Origin: an uncultured Clostridia bacterium
Lineage (GTDB): Bacteria; Bacillota; Clostridia; UMGS1810
Direction of reading: 5' to 3'
Assembly: GCA_934463165.1 (NCBI GenBank)
Contig: CAKSJG010000012.1
Coordinates: 1-64,000, forward strand
Length of the DNA: 64,000 nt
A model generated the notes under the pieces. It was not told where the DNA came from, did no database searches, and was given only the letters and a program-made list of their open reading frames with translations. Position 1 is the first letter of the stretch; each line of letters begins with the position of its first letter. Positions 44,291 to 53,443 of this stretch are shown piece after piece. A program made the position numbers and the translations under genes.

Positions 44291-45763
44291 TTAATACATA
44301 CCTTTATATATCGGTGCAAGAGCATCGTGTACGGCTTTATATTTTTCATGGCACTTTAAGTATATCTCACGGTTATTCATATCGGGACATACGGATGATG
44401 CCTCTCTGTTGCAGATTTTAACCGCTTCTCTCACATCAGCAAAAAATCCTGCCGCCGTACCTGCAAGCATTGCGCTGCCGAAGGATGAATCGCTGTGAAG
44501 CATGCGGACAAGCTTTATGCCGAGACAATCCGAAACAATCTTAAGCCAAAGAACGCTTTTGCTTCCGCCGCCTATTGCAATAGCGCTGTCTCCGCATTTA
44601 ACGCCCGCAGCTTCAAGAGCATTCATGCAGTCAAGAAGAGAAAACGCAACCCCCTCAAGAACCGCACGTCCGAAATGCGCCTTCGTATGCGCTCCCGAAA
44701 TACCCGTAAAGCTCGCCTTTAAATTCGGGTCGGCATACGGAGTGAGCTCACCGTTTAAATACGGATGAAACATAAGCCCGTCGCAGCCTATCGGGATATG
44801 CTCTGCCGCTTTATCCGTTTCGGCATAGCCTGAGCCGAAGGTATCTCTGTACCAGCGGAGCGACGATGCCGCAGACTTTGTGGCAGTTCCCGGATACCAC
44901 AGCGAATCGGTTATGTGAGAATAATTTATAAGATCCCTGCTGCGGTACGGTTTATCTGTCACAACGCATATTCTGCCCGCCGTTGCAAGCTTTAAGGTCA
45001 TCTGACCTTTATTTACCGCGCCGTTTGCGAAAACCTCCATGACGGTGTCCGTCGTGCCGCATATAACGGGTGTTCCCTCAATGAGCCCCGTTTGCGCCGC
45101 CGCAGCAGGCGTTACGCTGCCGACCCTGTCAATCGGGTTTACAACCTCGGGAAGCATGGCGGCATCCATGCCGAGAACGGAGCAAAGCTCCGCAGACCAT
45201 GAAAGCGTATTGAAGCTGAAAAGCATGCTGCCCTCCGCCTCTATAAAGTCCGTGACGTAATCACCCGTCAGGCGGTGTCTTACGTAGTCCTTTGCAAACA
45301 TGATTCTCTTTGTTTTTTTCCACACGCCGCCCATGTTATCACGAATCCACATCAGCTGCGGAAGCGTCCATATGGTATCGGGTTTGTGATATACCTCGTT
45401 ATATATAAAATCTCCGTAATTTTTATTTAAAAAGTCACATTCTCTTTGACTCCTTGTGTCCGTCCAGTATATCGACGGGCAAAGAACATTGAAATCCTCA
45501 TCGGTAAGAACGGCGGTATGCGTTGCGGCATCGAGCGCTATACACTCAATGTCTTTCGGATTAACACCCGTTTTTTCCAGAACGGATTTTATATTCAAAG
45601 AGGCGGCGTTATACCAATCTTCGGGGTTTTGCTCAGCCATTCCGCTTTTCGGGTATGACGTCGGATATTCGGAGACTGCCGTTGCCGCAACAGTCCCCGA
45701 CCGAGACAGAAGCGTTGCCTTTGAAGAACCGCCGCCGAAATCTATGCCGAGAACATATTTCAA
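44291..45763 (-). CDS. FGGY-family carbohydrate kinase
   Basis: 490 residues. Phosphate-binding motif VLGIDFGGGSSKATLL at the N-terminus, CIALDAATHTAVL, the catalytic Asp in ICGTTDTVMEVF (about residues 235-246) and the C-terminal adenosine motif AIGGGSKSVLWLKIVSDCLG. Closest by eye to xylulokinase-type members, but FGGY specificity cannot be read from motifs. The start is TTG at 45763, with GAAGGGTG 7 nt upstream. Between iolB and the Etf fusion, separated by about 20 bp on each side. Confidence 0.9.
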   Translation of the reverse strand: MKYVLGIDFGGGSSKATLLSRSGTVAATAVSEYPTSYPKSGMAEQNPEDWYNAASLNIKSVLEKTGVNPKDIECIALDAATHTAVLTDEDFNVLCPSIYWTDTRSQRECDFLNKNYGDFIYNEVYHKPDTIWTLPQLMWIRDNMGGVWKKTKRIMFAKDYVRHRLTGDYVTDFIEAEGSMLFSFNTLSWSAELCSVLGMDAAMLPEVVNPIDRVGSVTPAAAAQTGLIEGTPVICGTTDTVMEVFANGAVNKGQMTLKLATAGRICVVTDKPYRSRDLINYSHITDSLWYPGTATKSAASSLRWYRDTFGSGYAETDKAAEHIPIGCDGLMFHPYLNGELTPYADPNLKASFTGISGAHTKAHFGRAVLEGVAFSLLDCMNALEAAGVKCGDSAIAIGGGSKSVLWLKIVSDCLGIKLVRMLHSDSSFGSAMLAGTAAGFFADVREAVKICNREASSVCPDMNNREIYLKCHEKYKAVHDALAPIYKGMY

Positions 45764-45781
45764 GATTAATCACCCTTCTTA

Positions 45782-46573
45782 TCACTTATTAAGCCATTTA
45801 TGGCATTCTTCCGTAGTCATGAAGAACCCGCGGTTTTTGCCGGCCATTACCCACAAATAATAGTTGGTGTAGCCCGGTGCACAGCAAAACGGATGATAGC
45901 CGCGGTGTATGTGAACGAAGTCACCGTCTTTTACGGTGTATGTTTCGTCAACATCGCCCTCTTTGGTATATACCCTTTGTATTCCGAAGCCCTGCGGTTT
46001 ATCAAATTCATAATAATAAACCTCTTCAAGCACTCCCTCTGTCGGCATGTTATCGTCATCGTGCTTATGCGGAGGATAGCTTGCCCACTGACCGCCGTTA
46101 ACAAATGCCTCGCCGATGTATATGTAATTTGCATTCACTCTCTCGTCAAGGACAAAATGCGCCTGTCTTTCCCAACCGGGCTTGCCGAGATCCTTTATTA
46201 TGACATCCTCGGGATTTATGAGCACAGGCTCAAACTCTTCTTCACCCGGACATTTGCTTACGGCAAGCGTGCAGTCTCCGTCTGCTGCGGTTATGACAAA
46301 TTCTCTGTTTGACGGAATATACACGCTCGTTGCCGCACCGTCAAAAACGTTTTTTCTTTTGCCTATGGATTTATATTCAAATCCGTCTCCCGTGATATCG
46401 CACTTACCGCCGAGAATTACTATTCCGTACTCGGTGTCTTCTTCTTTATATCTTTTGCTGTCTCCTCCGTGCAGACGAACCATATCGATTTCTATAAGGT
46501 CAAGATCGCTGTTATCCCATGTGATAACTTCACTTTTTCCGTATTCCTTATCCCAAGTTTTTTTCAAATTCAT
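45782..46573 (-). CDS. iolB: 5-deoxy-glucuronate isomerase (IolB family)
   Basis: 263 residues, double cupin. The metal-binding segment SYPPHKHD and LEEVYYYEFDKPQGFGIQRVYT, plus HIHRGYHPFCCAPGYTNYYLWVMAG, are diagnostic of IolB, which converts 5-deoxy-D-glucuronate to 2-deoxy-5-keto-gluconate in myo-inositol breakdown. No iolG, iolE or iolD is present, so either those lie elsewhere or this member isomerises a different uronate-like compound. Its 5' end overlaps the PfkB gene by 26 bp, indicating tight coupling. Confidence 0.88.
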   Translation of the reverse strand: MNLKKTWDKEYGKSEVITWDNSDLDLIEIDMVRLHGGDSKRYKEEDTEYGIVILGGKCDITGDGFEYKSIGKRKNVFDGAATSVYIPSNREFVITAADGDCTLAVSKCPGEEEFEPVLINPEDVIIKDLGKPGWERQAHFVLDERVNANYIYIGEAFVNGGQWASYPPHKHDDDNMPTEGVLEEVYYYEFDKPQGFGIQRVYTKEGDVDETYTVKDGDFVHIHRGYHPFCCAPGYTNYYLWVMAGKNRGFFMTTEECHKWLNK

Positions 46574-47477
46574 TGTATCCGCGCTCCTTTAAAAATTTTA
46601 TTGTTTCCTCAAGGAAGGGCACACCCTCTCTTGAGCCTGTTTTTGTACACTTTAGTGCCGAAACGGCACTTGAAAATATGCATGCTTCACCGTGCGGCAT
46701 TTTATTTAGCGCGGCAAACGAATATGCTCCGTGAAAAACATCTCCCGAACCGTTTGAATCAACCGCGCTGACCTCAAATGCAGGATATTGCAAAACATCG
46801 CCGCCCGTGCAGTACACTCCGCCCTTTTTGCCGCAGGTTATGACAACCGCTTCGTTGTCATACATATCATAAAGCCTTTTTGCAGCCGACTTTGCATCGC
46901 CGCATTTTGTAAACCCGAGGGCAAACTCCTCAGACGGGATTAAAATGTCGGCAAACGGAATGAGATCCTCCACACCGTCATACAGTCCGCCGGCATCATA
47001 GAGTATTTTCGTTCCGCTTTGCTTTGCAATTTTACAAGCTGAAATTGCCGCCGCCGTTTCGTTTCCGTCTATCATGAGGATTTCGGCATTTTTAACCGCC
47101 TCCTCCGCCTTTTTGTCAAGATTATACGCAGGGAGAGTGCCGCGGTCAAAAATTATTGTTCTGCTCGCGCTTGCCTTGCTTAGTATGACATATGACGTAA
47201 AAGGCGAACAGCCGCCGACGGCATTTATATATTCGGTTTTAACTCCGTATTTTTTGAAATCCGATATCAGAAATTCACCGACAGAATCATCCGTCACATT
47301 GCCGATAAATGCGCTGTCCGCTCCGAGCTTTGACGCAGCAACAAGCCCCGTGGCACACGGACCTCCGCCCGACGGACGCATGAAATTAATCTTCAGCTTT
47401 GTATCTTCTTCGGGATAAAACGGCAGTTCTATCAGCATATCGTATACGTTTGCCCCAATTCCGACTATTTTGCTCAT
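46548..47477 (-). CDS. PfkB-family sugar kinase (IolC-like by context)
   Basis: 309 residues of the ribokinase fold: GIGANVYDMLIELPFYP at the start, GGGPCATGLVAASKLG, and the C-terminal catalytic motif DSNGSGDVFHGAY with the base Asp. Start ATG overlaps the aldolase stop as ATGA. Between IolB and the aldolase it takes the position of 5-dehydro-2-deoxygluconokinase (IolC), but it could equally be the second kinase of a ketose-bisphosphate route. Confidence 0.88.
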   Translation of the reverse strand: MSKIVGIGANVYDMLIELPFYPEEDTKLKINFMRPSGGGPCATGLVAASKLGADSAFIGNVTDDSVGEFLISDFKKYGVKTEYINAVGGCSPFTSYVILSKASASRTIIFDRGTLPAYNLDKKAEEAVKNAEILMIDGNETAAAISACKIAKQSGTKILYDAGGLYDGVEDLIPFADILIPSEEFALGFTKCGDAKSAAKRLYDMYDNEAVVITCGKKGGVYCTGGDVLQYPAFEVSAVDSNGSGDVFHGAYSFAALNKMPHGEACIFSSAVSALKCTKTGSREGVPFLEETIKFLKERGYNEFEKNLG

Positions 47478-48301
47478 GCCTTATTATCAGCTCCCAAAAG
47501 TTTTATCTTCTCCGCAGCAAATTGCTTTACGGATTCTATTGCGTCTTTCATAAATAAATCTATTGCTATTTTGTCTCTTGAGGTTTCAAAAACCTTATCA
47601 AGGAAAGAATAGCACACATCCGTTCCGAAATTGATTTTTTTAATTCCCGCGTCTATTGCGGCGCGGATCTGATCGTCGGGTACTCCGCTTCCGCCGTGAA
47701 GGACAAGAGGAATACCTGTTGACTTCTTTATATCACGGATTCTGTCAATATCGAGCCTCGGAGCTTTTTTGTATCTGCCGTGAGCCGTGCCGACAAGAAT
47801 TGCAAGAGCGTCAACACCCGTTGCTCTTACAAATTCCGCAGCTTCGTCGGCATTTGTGTAGTCATCCGTTTTTTCGTCGTTAACGGTGCCCACATGGCCA
47901 AGCTCTCCCTCAACGCCTATGCCGAGATATGCACACGTATCAACCGTATTTTTTGTTATTTTAACATTTTTTTCAAATTCATTTGCAGACGCGTCTATCA
48001 TTATTCCCGTAGCGCCGTATCTGAGAGCACGCGTCACGGGCTCCGAGCCCGAACCGTGATCAAGGTGAAAACAAACCGGAACGCTTACCTTTTCGGCTGC
48101 CGCAAGAATAATCGGAGATACAAAGTACCCTTCTTTTGACGAAAACAGCCTTGAATAACACTGAATTATAACCGGAGCGCTAAGCTCCTCGGCTGCTTCG
48201 GCAATGCCCATTACGGTTTCCATGTTATACGTATTAAACGCAGGAACGGCAAATCCCTTTTTCTCCGCTATGGAAAGTATATCCTTTAAACCTGTAAGCA
48301 T
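47474..48301 (-). CDS. Class II fructose-bisphosphate-type aldolase (IolJ/GatY/FbaA family)
   Basis: 275 residues, zinc-dependent aldolase: metal ligands in FHLDHGSG and GTAHGRYK, GVEGELGHVG, and phosphate-binding HGGSGVPDDQIRAAIDAGIKKINFGTDV. Splits a ketose phosphate into dihydroxyacetone phosphate and an aldehyde. In an iol context the substrate would be 2-deoxy-5-keto-gluconate-6-phosphate; motifs do not separate this from tagatose- or fructose-bisphosphate aldolases. GGAGG lies 9 nt before the ATG. Confidence 0.9.
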   Translation of the reverse strand: MLTGLKDILSIAEKKGFAVPAFNTYNMETVMGIAEAAEELSAPVIIQCYSRLFSSKEGYFVSPIILAAAEKVSVPVCFHLDHGSGSEPVTRALRYGATGIMIDASANEFEKNVKITKNTVDTCAYLGIGVEGELGHVGTVNDEKTDDYTNADEAAEFVRATGVDALAILVGTAHGRYKKAPRLDIDRIRDIKKSTGIPLVLHGGSGVPDDQIRAAIDAGIKKINFGTDVCYSFLDKVFETSRDKIAIDLFMKDAIESVKQFAAEKIKLLGADNKA

Positions 48302-48305
48302 AGTA

Positions 48306-49406
48306 TTATTCCTCCGTATTATCCAGTATTATTTCTTCAAGCGTCTTAAGCTCGATACCGTCCGGTTTTTCGGCAGAAAGCGCCGCATAATCCGACGGAC
48401 ACGCTGTAACCACGCATTCAGCGCCGATGTTTTCGGCATTTTTCCACCTGCCGTCGCTTACAAGCTTCATAACGTCTTTCATATACAGATTCATTATGCT
48501 GTGCCCTGCAATGACGGTATCTTTTCTGTTTAAAAGCATCTCCTTATTATTGCCGCATGCATCCAGAATGATTCTTGCGCTTTCGGTATCGTCAAGATCG
48601 CGCGCCAAAGATGCGGGATCCTGAAACGTATATTCGTTATCGGTCTTTTTGAGTTTCAGTCTTCCGCCCTTTAAAAGAGACACGCATTCCGATGCAAAGG
48701 TTACGGTTTCGGCACCCGGATCTATGCCGTATTCCTTAAATTCATGCAAAAATATTTTTGCGTCATCGGGGTCATAGCAAATAACCTTTTTAAATTCGGA
48801 AACAGCCTCTGCGCATTTAATCATCGTCTGCTTTGTTTCGTCGGTTGCGCCGATAAGAAAATCCATATCGTACCCGGATGAGGGTTCATCAGACAAAACG
48901 GTAAATTTTACACCGGCATTTTCAAGCACCATTGCGGCTTTTACGGCTTTTTTCGCCGTGTTGTATATTGCGTTCTTTCCTATAAAGAAAAGCGTATCCG
49001 TCTTTTTCTTATGAGCTTCGGCAAGGTTTTTTATGCAATCGCAGAAGTCCTCTTTTCCGTAAACATTGCCGTGATTTTCTATGCTGTCCAGAGCTTTTTC
49101 GACATAAGGGGGCATTTTTCCTCCGAGCGCCGCATCGGTTCGCGCTTCTTTTGTAAACTTTACGGGGTCATAACCGGTTGCGCAGTCATTGGTGCACGCT
49201 CCGCAAAGAGAACATTCGTACACATTATCTATAATGTCATTATCAAAACCGACAGCGCCCCTTTCAACCAAAGTCAGAGAAAGTGCACGCGCACGCGCCG
49301 TATTCCTCTCACGGCCGGTTGCGTTTCCTATCGGGCATATATGACGGCACATCCAGCAGAAACGGCATGCTTCGGTAATTTTCTTTGCTTTTTGAGATAT
49401 ATTCAT
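48306..49406 (-). CDS. Fe-S electron-transfer subunit (GlcF/LutA-like)
   Basis: 366 residues. Two 4Fe-4S motifs at the N-terminus: CRFCWMCRHICP (residues 14-25) and CSLCGACTNDC (about 66-76). The rest resembles the CCG (cysteine-rich) region of heterodisulfide-reductase-like partners but is poor in cysteines: single ones such as ASECVSLL, ACGNN and TACPSDYA remain, so the C-terminal cluster may be lost. Encoded 21 bp after the FAD oxidoreductase, it should carry electrons between that flavin and the Etf. GGAGGTG precedes the ATG. Confidence 0.85.
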   Translation of the reverse strand: MNISQKAKKITEACRFCWMCRHICPIGNATGRERNTARARALSLTLVERGAVGFDNDIIDNVYECSLCGACTNDCATGYDPVKFTKEARTDAALGGKMPPYVEKALDSIENHGNVYGKEDFCDCIKNLAEAHKKKTDTLFFIGKNAIYNTAKKAVKAAMVLENAGVKFTVLSDEPSSGYDMDFLIGATDETKQTMIKCAEAVSEFKKVICYDPDDAKIFLHEFKEYGIDPGAETVTFASECVSLLKGGRLKLKKTDNEYTFQDPASLARDLDDTESARIILDACGNNKEMLLNRKDTVIAGHSIMNLYMKDVMKLVSDGRWKNAENIGAECVVTACPSDYAALSAEKPDGIELKTLEEIILDNTEE

Positions 49407-49427
49407 CTTACATCCACCTCCGAATTA

Positions 49428-50846
49428 TTAAAGACCGAGCTTAAACGGATTGAGTATTCCGTTCGGGTCAAGCTGTTTTTTAATTCCTTCAAACACTTGC
49501 ATTGCGGGGCCGTACTGTTCTTTCATAAGTCTGCCGAGCTTTATGCCGACTCCGTGATGATCGTTTACAACACCGCCGTTTGCTATTGCGCATCTGACGC
49601 CGCAGTTCCATATTTCATTATGCAGTCTCAGCGCTTCGTGCGGATCCTTGGGAACATCATCCACTATGAAGCGGTCATATATCATGCAGCCCCATTCATA
49701 CCAATGTGAAAAATGAGCTATGAATTTAGCCATCGGAAAGTTTGTTTCGATTGCTTTTTTCATCTCCCAATATATATTTTCTATTTTATCATAAGGTGCT
49801 ATGGTATCCATTGTTCCAAACATCTGCGGAAGATCCATCATGTTGCCGGGATAGAAAAATGTTATTTTTTCTTTCCACCATTTTTCACCGTATTCGCTTC
49901 CGAGATCCTCCGCGTTATATTTTGCAAACAGATTGAGCATGATTTTTTCTTCTACATCAACAATTTCGGACACACCCTCAACCGCAACGTTCATAAACGC
50001 TCCCGGCTTTGACACACCAACGATTTTCTTGATAAGCGTAGATGTCTCGGCCTCGTCATAGAGCCTCATAACAGACGGTTTGAACTTTTGCAGAAGCTCT
50101 CTTCCGGCATTAAACGCGTCGGTCATGTTATGGAATAAAAATCCTCTGAAGCGTCTTGTTTCGGGCTGATCGTAAATTCTCATCTGGGCTTTTGTCATTA
50201 TGCCGAGCGTGCCCTCGGAGCCTATGAATATCTGATTGAGATCCGGTCCTGCGGCATGCTTGGGAGCAGATGAAGTGTTTATAATTTCTCCGTTCGGCAA
50301 AACAACCTCCATTTGAAGCACCATGTCGTCAATCTTGCCGTATTTTGTGGAAACAACGCCGATCCCGCGGTGAGCAAGGAATCCTCCCACGGTTGAGCAT
50401 GTGAGCGAGCTCGGATAATGCATTGTGGCATAACCTCTCTCGTTTGCCGCCCATTCAATATGCTTATATACGGCGCCGGTTCCGCATTCTATGTACATGC
50501 TTTTTTCATTGATATCATAAATTTTATTCATCCTCTTGGTATCGAGAACAATTCCCCCGCATACAGGAAGCGCGCCGCCCTGCGTTCCGCCGCCTCCGCC
50601 CCACGTGGTAACGGGGATTTTATAGTAATTTGCAATTTTCAGTACGTTCGATACCTCCTTGGCATTTTCCGGCGATACGACAACATCCGCCTCAGGCATT
50701 CTGAGGCCTCTGTCTGCCCACATTCTGGAAAGCCAGAAATAATCCACTCCGTGAGTGATTTTGTCAATGGTTTTTGTGGAACAGTTTTCTCTGCCGACCG
50801 CATCTTCAAGCTCGGATAAAATCATATCAAATAAAAAATCCGTCAT
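49428..50846 (-). CDS. FAD-linked oxidoreductase (GlcD / alkyl-DHAP-synthase type)
   Basis: 472 residues from the ATG at 50846 (AAAGGAAG upstream). FAD_binding_4 domain with PVTTWGGGGGTQGGALP (about residues 75-91), TMHYPSSLTCSTVGGFLAHRGIGVVSTKYG and the FAD-oxidase C-terminal domain with NDHHGVGIKLG (about 431-441), whose His-His motif is active in the family. Such enzymes oxidise 2-hydroxy acids (lactate, glycolate) or related alcohols. No signal peptide. First gene of the operon. With the Fe-S protein and the fused Etf it forms a plausible complex like the Etf-coupled lactate dehydrogenases of acetogens; its substrate is unknown. Confidence 0.88.
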   Translation of the reverse strand: MTDFLFDMILSELEDAVGRENCSTKTIDKITHGVDYFWLSRMWADRGLRMPEADVVVSPENAKEVSNVLKIANYYKIPVTTWGGGGGTQGGALPVCGGIVLDTKRMNKIYDINEKSMYIECGTGAVYKHIEWAANERGYATMHYPSSLTCSTVGGFLAHRGIGVVSTKYGKIDDMVLQMEVVLPNGEIINTSSAPKHAAGPDLNQIFIGSEGTLGIMTKAQMRIYDQPETRRFRGFLFHNMTDAFNAGRELLQKFKPSVMRLYDEAETSTLIKKIVGVSKPGAFMNVAVEGVSEIVDVEEKIMLNLFAKYNAEDLGSEYGEKWWKEKITFFYPGNMMDLPQMFGTMDTIAPYDKIENIYWEMKKAIETNFPMAKFIAHFSHWYEWGCMIYDRFIVDDVPKDPHEALRLHNEIWNCGVRCAIANGGVVNDHHGVGIKLGRLMKEQYGPAMQVFEGIKKQLDPNGILNPFKLGL

Positions 50847-50888
50847 AAAAACTTTACTTCCTTTCGTATATTTATAAAAGTTATTTTC

Positions 50889-50985
50889 ATTATACAACAT
50901 ATTTTATTAAAAATCAAGCGTTTTATGAAAATTGTTTTCACAAAACGCTTTTTTATTTGACAAAAATGAAAAAATACGATAAAAT
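50889..50985. promoter_or_regulatory. Divergent promoters with 35-bp palindromic operator
   Basis: Operon promoter (minus): -35 TTGATT (50912-50917), -10 TATAAT (50889-50894), 17-bp spacer. Regulator promoter (plus): -35 TTGACA (50957-50962), -10 TAAAAT (50980-50985), 17-bp spacer. Between them, 50916-50950 is a near-perfect palindrome with arms AAGCGTTTT / AAAACGCTT and inner TGAAAA / TTTTCA, overlapping the operon -35 by two bases: the probable RpiR site. Confidence 0.82.
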
Positions 50986-51106
50986 ATATTTACAAATATA
51001 AAATTTTTCTTCATAAAACAGGCGAAAGCATTTAATTTTTGAGGAATTTAAAAACATATCCCACGGCATATCAGCCCGACAAATGTATTAAAAAGGAAAT
51101 CTATAT

Positions 51107-51946
51107 ATGAATAAAATACTTCTTCAGATGAAAATATTATACGATAAAATGGGAAACGCGGAAAAGAAAATTGCATCATGGATATCGGAAAATCCCGGCG
51201 GACTTACGCCGCTTTCAATAACCGAGCTTGCGGATAAATGCGGCTGCGGAGAGGCAACGATTGTGCGCTTTGCGCGCAGACTCGGCTTTAACGGATATCA
51301 GGACATGAAAATATCGCTTGCACTTGAAGCCGGTACACCCGAGGTGACAGGAAGCGACATAACCCCCGACGATTCATGCTATACCGTCTATTCAAAAGTA
51401 TGTGACGAAATTTACTGTTCACTTGAAAAGACAAAAAACTCCCTTGACGAAAACGCGCTTAAAAATGCTGCAGCGGCTATTATGAACGCGAATAAAATAA
51501 TTACCATGGGGCTCGGAAATTCGGCATCCGTAGCGCTTGATGCGGGGCACAAGTTTTTAAGAGCAGGGCTCAACGCTTACTCTTACAGCGACAACCACAT
51601 GCAGGCAATTGCTGCGTCACACTTAAATGCAAACGATGTTGCAATAGGGATATCGCATTCGGGATCTTCAAAGGACATTGTGGAGGCGCTTAAAATAGCA
51701 AAGGAAGTCGGAGCGGTTACAATATGCATCACAAACATAGGAAAATCGCCGATTTTGAAATACAGCGACATAGTGCTTACAACAAGCTCGGACGAAACTC
51801 AATACAGAATACTCGGACTCAACTCGCGTTTTGCACAGCTTGCCATTATTGACGCGCTATACTATTATATTGTTTGTCATTTGGATGAAAAATCCGTAAA
51901 TGCAATTGAGGACACCGAAAGAGCACTTATGGATAAGAAATATTAA
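51107..51946 (+). CDS. RpiR/MurR-family transcriptional regulator
   Basis: 279 residues: N-terminal HTH_6 domain (about 1-77; SITELADKCGCGEATIVRFARRLGFNGYQDMKISLA) and a C-terminal SIS domain (about 110-240; ITMGLGNSASVALDAGHKF and DVAIGISHSGSSKDIVEAL) that binds phosphosugars. Divergent from the eight-gene operon with a palindromic operator between; the most likely local regulator, responding to a phosphorylated intermediate of the pathway. AAGGAAA lies upstream of the ATG. Confidence 0.94.
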   Translation: MNKILLQMKILYDKMGNAEKKIASWISENPGGLTPLSITELADKCGCGEATIVRFARRLGFNGYQDMKISLALEAGTPEVTGSDITPDDSCYTVYSKVCDEIYCSLEKTKNSLDENALKNAAAAIMNANKIITMGLGNSASVALDAGHKFLRAGLNAYSYSDNHMQAIAASHLNANDVAIGISHSGSSKDIVEALKIAKEVGAVTICITNIGKSPILKYSDIVLTTSSDETQYRILGLNSRFAQLAIIDALYYYIVCHLDEKSVNAIEDTERALMDKKY

Positions 51947-51951
51947 TAAAA

Positions 51952-51986
51952 AATCCGACAAGCGTTTTTAACTTGTCGGATTTTTT
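51952..51986 (+). terminator. Terminator of the RpiR gene
   Basis: 11-bp stem AATCCGACAAG / CTTGTCGGATT followed by T6. Confidence 0.9.
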
Positions 51987-52035
51987 ATCACATTTTTTAA
52001 TTTTTGACCCCAACATATTGACAAAGAGCCGAGCC

Positions 52036-52084
52036 AAAAAAAGGCTGCAGCATAATAATTTTGAGAAATCATCATACTGCAGCC
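52036..52084 (-). terminator. Terminator of the str operon
   Basis: Stem GGCTGCAG / CTGCAGCC extended by AT pairs, followed on the minus strand by T7, 75 bp past the tuf stop. Confidence 0.85.
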
Positions 52085-52158
52085 CTTTCGGCTCCGTCTG
52101 TCAATATTCGTTTTTATTCAAAGACACATACCGACAAACAAAATTATTTAATCTTTAA

Positions 52159-53361
52159 TTATTTGTTGATTGAAGATACAACACCGGAACCAACAGTTCT
52201 TCCACCTTCACGGATAGCGAATCTGAGGCCTTCTTCGATAGCTATAGGAGTGATAAGTTCAACTTCCATAGTTACGTTATCTCCGGGCATGCACATTTCT
52301 GTGCCTTCGGGTAATTTAATAACACCTGTAACGTCAGTTGTTCTGAAGAAGAACTGAGGTCTGTAGTTATTAAAGAACGGTGTGTGACGTCCGCCTTCAT
52401 CTTTGGTAAGAACGTAAACTTCACCTTTGAAGGATGTGTGCGGATGAATTGTATCCGGTTTAGCGAGAACCTGTCCTCTTTCGATTTCGTTTCTCTGAAC
52501 ACCTCTTAAAAGTGCACCAACGTTATCACCTGCCTGAGCATCGTCAAGCTGTTTTCTGAACATTTCGAGACCTGTTATAACAACTTTTCTCTTTTCATCG
52601 GTAAGACCAACGATTTCAACTTCGTCACCAACGTGTGCAACACCTCTTTCAACTCTACCTGTTGCAACTGTACCACGGCCTGTGATAGAGAATACATCCT
52701 CTACAGGCATAAGGAACGGCTTGTCTGTGCTTCTTTCCGGAGCAGGAATGTAGCTGTCAACAGCGTCCATGAGCTCGTGGATGCAAGCATATTCGGGAGC
52801 ATTCGGATCAGTTGATGCGCATTCGAGAACCTGAAGAGCAGAACCTTTGATGATCGGAATATCGTCACCGGGGAAGTCATACTCTGAAAGAAGATCTCTG
52901 ATGTCCATTTCAACGAGTTCGAGAAGCTCGGGATCGTCAACCTGGTCAACCTTGTTCATGAATACTACGATGTAGGGAACACCAACCTGTCTTGCAAGAA
53001 GGATGTGCTCTCTTGTCTGGGGCATCGGGCCGTCAGCAGCGGAAACAACGAGTATTGCACCGTCCATCTGAGCAGCACCGGTGATCATGTTCTTAACATA
53101 GTCGGCATGTCCCGGGCAGTCAACGTGTGCATAGTGTCTTGTTTCTGTCTGATACTCAACGTGTGCTGTGGAGATCGTAATACCTCTTTCTCTTTCTTCC
53201 GGAGCCTTATCGATCATGTCGTAAGCTTCGAACTGAGCTTTACCTTCCATAGCGAGAACTTTTGTGATAGCAGCGGTTAATGTTGTTTTACCATGGTCAA
53301 CGTGTCCTATGGTACCAATATTAACGTGCGGTTTGGTTCTTTCATATTTTTCCTTAGCCAT
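52159..53361 (-). CDS. tuf: Elongation factor Tu
   Basis: GTPase that delivers aminoacyl-tRNA to the ribosome. 400 residues: G1 GHVDHGKTTL, switch region RGITISTAHVEY, G3 DCPGHADY, G4 NKVD, then beta-barrel domains 2 and 3, ending VVSSINK. AAGGAGG before the ATG. Last gene of the str operon; 82 bp after fusA. Confidence 0.98.
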   Translation of the reverse strand: MAKEKYERTKPHVNIGTIGHVDHGKTTLTAAITKVLAMEGKAQFEAYDMIDKAPEERERGITISTAHVEYQTETRHYAHVDCPGHADYVKNMITGAAQMDGAILVVSAADGPMPQTREHILLARQVGVPYIVVFMNKVDQVDDPELLELVEMDIRDLLSEYDFPGDDIPIIKGSALQVLECASTDPNAPEYACIHELMDAVDSYIPAPERSTDKPFLMPVEDVFSITGRGTVATGRVERGVAHVGDEVEIVGLTDEKRKVVITGLEMFRKQLDDAQAGDNVGALLRGVQRNEIERGQVLAKPDTIHPHTSFKGEVYVLTKDEGGRHTPFFNNYRPQFFFRTTDVTGVIKLPEGTEMCMPGDNVTMEVELITPIAIEEGLRFAIREGGRTVGSGVVSSINK

Positions 53362-53443
53362 TAATATTTCCTCCTTAAAATAAATATTATTTAATAATTA
53401 TATTTTACTATTAATTGGCAAAAAAATCAATAGTTTTTTTAAA

